From Telmatactis stephensoni (Eukaryota > Cnidaria > Anthozoa > Actiniaria > Isophelliidae), in assembly GCA_029948255.1 (NCBI GenBank), contig JALIZF010001907.1, forward strand, positions 874,001-938,000: a DNA stretch of 64,000 nucleotides, in the 5' to 3' direction. A program made the position numbers and the translations under genes. Under the pieces are notes generated by a model that worked only from the letters and a program-made list of their open reading frames with translations, made no database searches and had not been told where the DNA came from. Below are positions 1-11,300 of the stretch, piece after piece (the first letter of the stretch is position 1; every line of letters starts with the position of its first letter).

Positions 1-118
1 GGAGAGAGGAGAGAGGAGAGAGGAGAGAGGAGAGAGGAGAGAGGAGAGAGGAGAGAGGAGAAAGGAGAAAGGAGAGAGGAGAAAGGAGAGAGGAGAGAGG
101 AGAGGAGGAGGACGCCAC
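1..118. repeat. (GGAGA)n purine microsatellite
   Basis: Nearly pure tandem GGAGA/GAGAGAG runs to about 118, with a few GGAGAAA variants. It continues beyond the window's left edge. All purine on the plus strand. Confidence 0.95.
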
Positions 119-208
119 TGCAACCAATTAGACAGTCGTTGGCAGACGGATTTAATAACATTTGGTCAAAACATGTCTAAGCTGAAAAATTTCTTATTAG
201 GGGTAAAC

Positions 209-253
209 TTAAGTTCGATGCTTCTGTGTTTGTTTATCGAAGTCAAATAAAAC
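209..253 (-). CDS. Candidate terminal coding exon of the RasGAP-like gene
   Basis: An AG acceptor after a TTTCTTTG tract opens a phase-0 reading of 14 codons ending in TAA ([14 protein letters not shown]). Phase 0 is what the donor at 1526 requires. The start VLFDFDK resembles the VMKLFDKA stretch near the IQGAP C terminus, which follows the [14 protein letters not shown] segment of the preceding exon. The intron would contain the 912 bp foldback element. Other frames through the same sequence also stop soon, so the real end could lie outside the window. Confidence 0.35.
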   Translation of the reverse strand, partial: VLFDFDKQTQKHRT

Positions 254-3200
254 CTCCCACAAAGAAACGTGGGTAACAGTGTAGTTAAGGTGGCTCGATA
301 TAGTTTTTTTTACTGACAATGCTTCCGTTTTTCACTTCACGAATTGAGCAACTTACTCTTGACCAACCAAAACGGTTTTTACACCATTTATTGAACTTGA
401 ATCAAAGTTTTGTTTTGTCTATTTGACTTCTATTTGTGTTGCCATAGCGACGGTAAACAAGATGGCTGGAATCAATTTTTCTAAAACATCTCTCGAACTC
501 GAGCAGCTCTAGACAAGGGACTACATGGGCAATAAACTACACACTAAGGCAAAGAAATTAAGGTACAATCAAAAACTTTTACCAAGCCGTTTTTGAATAA
601 ATTACAAACAATTCAAAAAATGAAATTTATTGATTAGCTTATTAAGTGATAAGCTTACCCTAGTTTAATCACAACGATTTTCCTGTAAGTAGATAAACTG
701 AGTTCAAGGTTTTGTTTTTTGTCAGTTTCAGTGTAATTGGTGTTACCATGGCAACGATATAAAAATAAGGCTGAAATCAGTTTTTCTGAAATATCTTTTG
801 ATTTCAAAGAATTCCAGGCAGGTAGAGTAGATAACATAGAATTAAATCTCTTTGATTGAAGTGATTTGGAATAAAGGACCGGAAATTGGCAAATTCGCAT
901 TATTTATGTTTTCGCGAATTATTCGAAAACGGCTTGGTAAATTTTTTTGAATTTAGCCTTAATTATTTTTGTTTTGGTATTATGTTTATTGCCTATATAG
1001 TCCCTTGTCTAGAACTGCTCAGCCATCTTTGTTTACTGTCGCTATGGCAACACAAATCGAAGTGAAATAGACAAAAATATAAACTTTGATTTAAGTCCAA
1101 TAACTAGTGTAAAAACCGTTTTGGTTGGTCAAGAGTAAGTTGCTCAATTCGTGGAATGAAAAACGGAAGCGTGGTCAATAAAAAACTGTATCGAGCCACC
1201 TTAAGGTAGCCCATGTAACATAACGCAGCTTATGTTAGATAATGTAACGCAACACTGAAAGTGACGTAAAACAAGCGAGGTAACGTAACGCATAGAGCAG
1301 TTTTCGTATGTGTGAAACGGACCGCGCCGTACCGTGACCGTATTTTGATGTCTATAAAAACATTCGAAATTCCTGCCGTAACCGTGCCGTGACCGTGCGG
1401 TGCCGTTTTCACAGTCATACGAAATCTACTCTAATCTAGGATGACATAATATAACTAGACGTGACGTTTACGATAAATTAAGATGACGTAACAAAACGTG
1501 AAGCCATTAAGGCACGGTAACTTACCGGATCACTTAGATGTTGTTTTTCGAGAAGTTCTTCTAAGTTTAAATCTGTTTCATAAGCATTACTAGTTTCACC
1601 TGAAAAACAAACGAGTTCATTCTCTTTTTGTTTCCCATGCATTCAATTTTTCCCATTTTCCAGTAAATAAATAAATAATAATAAATAAATAAATAATCTT
1701 CTACAGCAGATCCACGTAGTGGCTATTCTTCTGCTGACACTCACAAACACTACCTCTACATTAAATATTTTGTATACATCATTCAACTCTCATGCTGATT
1801 TTTGATGAGGGAGGAAAAAGCGGAGAATTCGCAGAAAAAAATACCTCGTGGCATGGTAAAGAACAACACTTCAAACAAACTCAATTCACATATGATCCGA
1901 TGCCCGAGCTGGGACTCCAGCCCGGACCACAGCTTTGAAAGGCGGTGCTCTCACCACTCGGCCAACCATGCCACCCGAATGTCCCAGTAAGAACACGATA
2001 CATGTACATAAAATGAGCAGTTAGTAGGTAAATGATAAATAATACCTTTGTAATATAAAGTTATAGTATAAATTCCTGGTTCCGGTGAAGATACAGTGAC
2101 AGTAACATCTGATTTCCTAAAAAGGAAAAATTCAAAAAGGAAGTCAATTAATTCCATGATTCCACGTCTGTGTCCTTTCATCTTCCCTCCATCAGTGTTA
2201 AATCTTATGGATATTTTAGAGCTTCAGATTAGAAGTCAAAACAAGAATGTGAGAGAGAGAATCCACCCTCTACCCCCTCCCTTCATCAGTGCTCCATCCT
2301 ATGGGTATTTAAAGCTACACTGAGCTACACAGATTAGAGGGAAGTCAAAACAAGGATGTGAGACAGTGTACCCTCTACCCCCTCCCTGCATCAGTACTCC
2401 ATCCTATGGGTATTTAAAGCTACACTGAGCTACACAGATTAGAGAGAAGTCAAAACAAGGATGTGAGACAGTGTACCCTCTACCCCCTCCCTGCATCAGT
2501 GCTCCATCCTATGGGTATTTAAAGCTACACTGAGCTACACAGATTAGAGGGAAGTCAAAACAAGGATGTTAGACAGTGCACCCTCTACCCCCTCCCTTCA
2601 TCAGTGCTCTGTCCTATGGGTATTTAAAACTACACTGAGCTACACAGATTAGAGAGAAGTCAAAACAAGGATGTTAGACAGTGCACCCTCTACCCCCTCC
2701 CTCCATCAGTGCTCCATCCTATGGGTATTTAAAACTACACTGAGCTACACAGATTAGAGGGAAGTTGAAACAATGATGCATGACAGTGTACCCTCTACCC
2801 CCTCCCTCCATCAGTGCTCCATCCTATGGGTATTTAAAGCTACACTGAGCTACACAGATTAGAGGGAAGTCAAAACAAGGATGTGAGACAGTGTACCCTC
2901 TACCCCCTCCCTCCATCAGTGCTCCATCCTATGAGTATTTAAAGCTACACTGAGCTACGTGGAGTCAAATCAAGTCAAACCAAGGATATGAGAATTGTAC
3001 AATTGTACCCCTTGCCAGGCCACACACAAACCAACTAAACTATACTTGCAATTCACTGACATAACAATTCTAACCTTTTCTCAGGGATGTCATTACTTTC
3101 TATAATAACTCCATCCCTCTCCAGTTGATTGTATGAAAACCTCATGATTTTTGGACCACTTTGCGATGATGACAATCCAAAACTGCTCCTCTGATATTGA

Positions 3201-4707
3201 CAGAAAGAAATCATGAAAACAATTGCGTTATGAATAAATGAACAATACAGCCGACTAGTTAAAGTGGTAGTAGTGGTCATGATGACTACTCTGCTAACAT
3301 ACAAACCTTCTGAAGCTTTGATACTGAAACTGCCCTTGACCTCACAACTACCAAATACTCTGTTAATTAATGCAAATCATAACTCAAATTAATATGACCC
3401 TCATTTTCAGAAAAATAGTTAAATAATGACTAGCTTGAGCAAGTCTGAAGTTTTCACCTTTGTAAGCATCAAGTTGTTCTTGAAGAAAATTCCCATGATT
3501 ATTGAGAGCCTGTTGAAGAAAACCAAAACCATATCATTTTTGGCAAGCAACAGGTTCATTAGGGCTACAATGGCGTGCAGAACCTGTTGAGACACTGTCC
3601 CAATTTTGGCCTTAATTAGCAAACCCTGCTTTATGCTTCCCCTTCTCCCCTCCCTCAATGTTGAGTAGGCCGGGGAGATTCCTGCTAGGCCCAACACTTG
3701 ACCCAACCAACATTGAGTCGGGGGGAGGGGGATTCAGAATATATGGCCATTCCACGACTTACATGATGGGTATAATATCAAAGAACGTCAATTTTAGGGC
3801 ACAATGTCTCAACTATTCTGCACGCCGTTGTAGGCACCAGGCAATTTGACAATTGCCCCCCCTCCCCCACCCCACTGGGGGCAAGGGAGAAAAACTTCAG
3901 GACCAAAAGAAAAACTTTTATGGCAATGGAAAGTTTATCATATCAAACAAATTCAGTACACACACAAGCACACCTCATAAACACGTTGTAAACTTTGCAG
4001 CTCCATTTCAAACTTTTCACATTTCATCAGCTTTAACTGGACTTCCTACAAGTAAAAACAGTTTGATATTGACTTTATCCAAAGACCTTACAGAATCTTA
4101 GAAAAGACAAGGGGCATGTGGGAATGACATTATTCTCATTGGATGAAGCATGGTTTGTCTAAAGGTGTATATCAGGCTGGTTTTGACCATTATTATGACA
4201 AGCACAATGCTTGGTCTGTGTGGACAAATATCAAACCAAGTATTTTTAGTACAGACCTCACTCAGTGCTTCATCCAGTGTCAGCACGAAGCCCTCTTGAA
4301 GTGCAGTGGTGATTGGTTTAAAAAACAATGGTCTTTTTAGAACAACAAATGAAAACATTGGATCCTATTGTCCTTCATTGGCCAATCAGAAAATGCATTC
4401 AAATGCACTTCATGCTATCCTGTTCATCCATGCTGGAGTGATATCTTACTCACACTCAGACAACAGTATTCAATAGATACCTGTTTTAGGTCTTGATAAA
4501 ATACATCATCATTGCTCAGAACATTATGGAACTCCTCGATTGGCTGGTAAACATGCATTAAATAATCAGCTAATCCACCCCAGTCTGTGTTAGGCTCTGA
4601 CTGGGCTTTTTGAACTGCATCACATAAGGTACTTTCTTTCATCAAGGAAGGACACTGTAAAATAAGAAATTAAACTGTTAGCACTGCAGCTGGTCTATAA
4701 GAGATTG

Positions 4708-4748
<41 letters not shown>

Positions 4749-5282
4749 ACAACAACACCAACAACAGCTCAATCACAAGACAATAAGGGTGGTGAATGTT
4801 CACCCCGAAAAAAATCAGCCACACAAAATTTCACCCAATTTTCAAAGGTCTTACATTCTTGCTTATACTTTATGCAAAAACCCATCTCCCAGTCCCAAAT
4901 TATTGTAAATATAGATAGTCTAATGAAAGGACATCTTGGGCTTGCAAGAAAAATGCTTGTTTCACAGTCTCACACTGACCGTTCTTCACCTCTAATAACA
5001 CTTGAAATATACTAAATGATCTTTATCATCATCAGAGTCAACCAGAAGGAAACAGTGAGCTCCTTCCAAGATGGACACCATAGTGGCCATCAACAGGTGT
5101 CTATCTTAGAGAAGTGTCCATCTTGGAGGGAGTCAATGCAGTAAATCAATATGTGATTTGTGCAGAAAGGGATCGGGTTCATGCATGTATGGTTGTCCAT
5201 TCAAGAGAGGAGTCCATCTTTTACTTAGGTGATAATTTTCACTATACTTGTGATCATCATTATCATCATCATCATCATCTTA

Positions 5283-5363
<81 letters not shown>

Positions 5364-8300
5364 TTGTTATAGTGATAGTTGAATGACCCATACCAGGCTC
5401 AACATCTTTACCAGCATTTTGTGGCACTGTTCTTTTACTGCTTCACTTTCAAGCTTTCTGCTAAATGTTGACTCTAATGAGTCTGTTCTGAGGACTAAAT
5501 AAAAGGAATGTTAACTAGTACAGTTAGAACCATTTTTGTAGAGCAGATTCTGTATGACTGTGAAAACAGCACCACACTGTCATGGCATGGCAACGGCAGG
5601 AATTTCAAATGTTTTTATAAGCAACACAGCACTGAAATGGTTATAGCACGGCATGATCTGTTTCACACTCATACAAAATCTGGGCCTGGTTGTACGAAGG
5701 TTGGATAAAGTTATCCACTGTATAGATTTTGTATAGATTTTATCCGCTGGATAAGGATTTATCCGCTGGATAGGGCTATTCACCCTTCGTACAACCGGCC
5801 CCTGCTCTATAACTGTGAAAAGTGCATGGTCATGGCACAGCAAGACTGGCAGAAAATTAACATGTTATATAGACATCAGTGGCACTGACAGTGTTATATG
5901 GCATGCTGTAGTCCATGCAGTATTTCTCATTCTTTGGTTCAACATGGACACAAAATAAGTTTTTCTCTTATCTGAGAATTAAAATACTTTCTCAACTTTT
6001 TTATGTTCATGTATCCTCTAAATTATTTATAGGATGCATGAACATAAAAAATCGAGAAAATATTTTAAGTTTTTATTTCAATTGGGATTGGCTGCAAGGA
6101 TCTATCATCATCATCAGTAGTAGCAGCAGCAGCAGCAGCAGCATCATTATCATCATCAACAACAGGGGCGTATCTAGAGGGGGGTCCTAGGGTGCCCGTG
6201 ACCCCCCTTTCTAAGTCAGGGGAACGATAGAAATATAAGAATAGGAACATATAGAAGGGAAGGTGTAGAGTTTTAAAAAGTGGAAATTGTGCCTGTGACC
6301 CCCCTTTGAAAAATCCCAGATACGCCCCTGAACAATAACAACAACAACAACAACAACATAGGTCCCCATTGAAAAACCTTTTAGAGATATGGACAACTTG
6401 TTAAAAATATTATAAAACAAAAAATCAACCACAACAACAAAAGCAAAAGTGTGTGTGGGAGAGAGAGATTTTACTCATACTGCAATCAACGTCCAGGAAC
6501 TGCTGCTTTAGTGTTCTTTAAATGCAATATTTTGTACCTTGTTTAGTTGGTCCCCATCTATTGGTTAAAGGTAAATGAACAGTAAGATCCTCTAAACATG
6601 AAATTTGATGTTCTGCTTGACCTAATTCATCTAATAGAATATGTAAGGGATCATCTTCTGTTAATGCCTAGAAATATAAAAAATAGAAATATATCTATAC
6701 AAGATGCTCAATTGAGCATTAAATTGAATTACCAGCCTGTAGGTAAAATGTTTTGTGGCTGTGGAGCATTACACAGACAACCCAAGCTCAGCTCATGTAC
6801 ATATGGTTTTTATTAGCCTGTGGCACATTACAGCCAAACAAAATCCTGGTTTGGTTGCAGATGAACCTAACCAGGGTTTTGTTTGACTATACAGGGGCGT
6901 ATCCAGGGGGGTCCTAGGGTGCCTGTGACCTCCCTTTGAAAACAAAAAGATGATAGAAATAAAAGAATCTGACTGGAGAAAGATTGAGAAATTGGAAGTG
7001 TGACCCCCTTTGGTGGAAAATGGAAAGTGTGACCCCCCCTTTGAAATATTCTGGATACGCCCCTGCTATAACACAGGCTAGCTGTAATGGCAGCTTTGCC
7101 ATAGTGTTAATACTGGAAGTCTACATGTTCGAATCCTGGACGGATTATCGTTCAACTTGTTTTATTTGTTAGTTTTTTGTTTGTTTTTGTTTTATATTGA
7201 TTTTTTTATACTTATTAATCATCACTTTTGTCAACATATTTTGATTTTTCAGGGTGCTTTTCAATTTTGACCCATCAATTTATTATAATTACAATTTCTT
7301 ATTACCCTTACAACAGAGTGCCACACTAAAGTACTTGTTGAAAGAGCTTTACAAAATTGTGCATTAAGTATTGCCTTGGGGTTTGAAGTACTTATCTACA
7401 AAGGAAATGAATACTATCTAACAGGAAAAGCAGAGTTAAGAGTATACACTTACCAAATCATCCTTGTACTGCAGAATCAACTCATGGATCTTATTCATTT
7501 CATTCAGCGAGATTGAGATTGAGATGTTTTTTGATAAAGATAAATAGTGTTCCATCTGCAAAAGTTGAAGATTTCAATTCAATTCAATTCAATTCCATTC
7601 CATTCAATTCAATTCAAACAATCGGTCAATAGAAACAATTATGTTAATCTGGGTCCACATTTAGCCAGTTTCATTCAGTGTACTGAGTATAATTCACACA
7701 TCTACATTATACAAGAGTATGTGGCATGATCCAGTGCGTTCATTAAGGGCTGGGCACTGGGAAAATTGACCAGCTATAAACTAGTCTCCCTCGCAGCCAC
7801 TACCAGTGTCGTCATGCAACACTTTCTCCCCTAAGTAGGGGAGAAAGCACTTAGGGGAGAAAGCCTTGCCACCCAGCCGCTACCAGTGTCTTCACCTGAG
7901 TAGGGGAGAAAGCATTGCATAACGACACTGGTAGCAGCTGCAAGTGAGATCAGAATTAGCTATGAACATGACTTTGCTGGGTTTTGCCCGGCTGTCTTGA
8001 TTATAAAATAATATCTCTGGTCTTGCCCTGGTGTCATAGCCATATGCCTTCCAGTTTAAAATCTTAATCAACTCCCTGATGATCCCTGATTAAATACAGA
8101 GTTTTCTTTTTAATTAGTCTTTTTACATTTAAAAAGGATGTGATCAAGATCACTTCTTTTCATTTCTATACAAGCCCAAGGCTACAAATAATTTCTTAGA
8201 TAAGCAGGTCATTTTTCAGCAAGGCAAATGTCAAATCCAAGTCGAGTCAGACTAAATTTAAAAAGTGAAAATAAATGTGAATGACTTGCAATGTGGTGAA

Positions 8301-11300
8301 ATATGTTCAATCAAATGTCCGACCAAGGAACTCATTGGCCAGTCAAATCTGCATTTTTGTCAGACATTTTGTCTGATAACCATTCTTTATTAATACAATT
8401 CTCAAAAGCAGGCACGTAATATGCACAAGAACACAAAAAACATGAGACCACATTAGGTTAGTTACATTTGAATGGCTTCCTGGTGCAAAGCCACGTGCTA
8501 ATCAAAGTCAAAAGTGGCAATAAAAACAACATCATTTGTATTTATTTTTGCAGAATTGTATAACAGCTGTGAATTTTTACTTGTCACTTGCATTTTGGCT
8601 TGCCTAAAGGCTCACCAAAATACAGTATGACTCATAAAAATACACATCTGTATTAGCTGGTTAGTTGACCAATAACCTATATTTTATCTGCAGACTTGCA
8701 GACCTATTCATGCATTCAATGAGTGGTTAGCAGCCATGCTGCCACCTTCCAAACACAATTAATTATACAATGAAAAATTAAACATGAAAAATATGAGACC
8801 ATATTGAGTCAGTAACATTTTATTGGCTTTCTGTTACCATGTCACGCAATTACCAAAGTTGAAAAATTTCAATAAAAATGTCAAAAATGGTTTAGGTCCT
8901 TCCAGAATTGTATAATATATATTAATTTAATAGCTGACTAGCCAGCCAATACAGCTGTGATTTTTTGCTTGTCACTTGTATTATAGCTTGCCTAAAGGCT
9001 CGCCAAAGTATAGTGTGACTTGTAAATATACCCAGCCACATTACACGGCGGGCGCATAAGACCTCAAAAACGGAACGGTTAGCTTCCGAGTTATACTCTT
9101 ATCTTCGTATCTTCAACAGCATTCAGTCATTTGCAATGAAACTTTCAGTGATGGCTTACTATAAGTGGCGATTTAGTTTGCCATGTTTGAAAGTTACCAT
9201 TGACGTGATTTTGACGTCATTGCGAATTGTTACATTTTGCTAAAAAACTCAGATCACTTGTAGAGATTTTGTAAACTACATAGTTTGAAAGAGATTGTCA
9301 TTCTCTAAAATTTTGTGCAATTTTTATCTCGATGCGATGTTTGGTTGTCGAGTTATAAGGGATTTTGGTTTTAATATGACGTCATAAAAATGACGTCACA
9401 AGTAACCATTAAGAGCCATTAGAAGCCATTGGAAACAGCCAGTGACGATGCAACGAACATGTATGGCTAATGTGACATGTTTCTACATAACTAAGTCAAA
9501 AGTTTTGGTCACCAAGCTATATTAGCGATATTTCAAATAATTGGTGACGTCATTATGACGTTTTAGGACTTAACTCCTTGGGATAACTTTTTTGTTTGAA
9601 GTTTGATTGTTCTTGTACTTTGCATAGTTAAAGAACTTTGATTTCCCCCAAATTTGTTGGTTTTAGATTTTTGAATTTTTGAAGATAAGTATTAGAAAAA
9701 TTAATAAGAAAAAATAGCAAAATCATCAAACGTCATAATGACGTCACCGATCATTTGAAATATCGCTAATATAGCTTGGTGACCAAAACTTTTGACTTAG
9801 TTATGTAGAAACATGTCACATTAGCCATACATGTTCGTTGCATCGTCACTGGCTGTTTCCAATGGCTTCTAATGGCTCTTAATGGTTACTTGTGACGTCA
9901 TTTTTATGACGTCATGGTAAAACCAAAATCCCTTATAACTCGACAACCAAACATCGCATCGAGATAAAAATTGCACAAAATTTTAGAGAATGACAATCTC
10001 TTTCAAACTATGTAGTTTTCAAAATCTCTACAAGTGATCTGAGTTTTTTAGCAAAATGTAACAATTCGCAATGACGTCAAAATCACGTCAATGGTAACTT
10101 TCAAACATGGCAAACTAAATCGCCACTTATAGTAAGCCATCACTGAAAGTTTCATTGCAAATGACTGAATGCTGTTGAAGATACGAAGATAAGAGTATAA
10201 CTCGGAAGCTAACCGTTCCGTTTTTGAGGTCTTATGCGCCCGCCGTGTTAGCTGCCTAGTCGACTATAATAACTATATTAATTTTGTTTCATATATAAAT
10301 AAAATAATCTTTTCAGTTCATTCATGTAGTGGTTCTTCTGCTGGCACTCGATCATACTCACTGCCTCTACATATACATTAAAAATTTTACATGCAATGCT
10401 CAACGCACATGTTGAGTTTAGCTGAGGGAGATATAACCAGAGAATTAGAACCCAGATTAAATCCTCATGGCAATAATTAAAGCAGAAACTTCATGAAATA
10501 AATCTTCAAGGGTCTATTGATCACCAGTCAAAACATCTTTTTGGTATTCAAAGGGGAAGTACTAGATTTTTAGCGTTCTTTCTAGGTGTCAGTGACGTCA
10601 TCGACTCAACGCATGGATTCACTCCATACATTTCATTGAATTTTGCAATCAAAATATCTCAGTGTAATTTTTTTCAATTGAAGATCACTGGCCATGCAAT
10701 TAATCCTTGACACAATAACTGCAAGAAAACTCTTAAGCAAAATTATTAGAGCAGAAATGGATAGAATAATTCAAGTCATAAAATACAAAGAAATGTATGG
10801 AGTAAATCCATGAGTTGAGTCGATGACGTCACTGGCACCTAAAAAGAACGCTAAATAGTACTTCCCTTTCGAATTCTAAAAAGATATTTTAACTGGTGAT
10901 CAATAGACCCTTGAAGATTTATTTCACGAAGTTTCTGCTAAATAGAATTTCACTGTTTTTTTATCAGAGTAGCACTTTAAGGTACAACAATGTCATCAAA
11001 CATGTTCAGTTCAGATATGGTCAATCACCCAAGCCTGGACTTGAGCCCAGACTATATTACAGCCAAAATCGTTGCATCGCAACCAGCAAATTACAAATTT
11101 TGTTTTTATTTTGGGTTTTTCTGAGCCATCAATCAGTTTGGGGGCAGAGCTTCTTTCAAATCAACCAATCACTGAACGAGTTCGTGAAAGCTCTGCCCCC
11201 AAGAATGATGGATGGATCAGTACAGACCAAAATCTTAATTACCAACGTTGGAGGTCGCAATGCAACGATTTTCGCTGTAATGGACACAGTGCTCTTATAA

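Noticed and set aside
5114..5386. Open frame with a long poly-His run
   Set aside because: It is a translation of the (CAT)n microsatellite inside a RasGAP intron.
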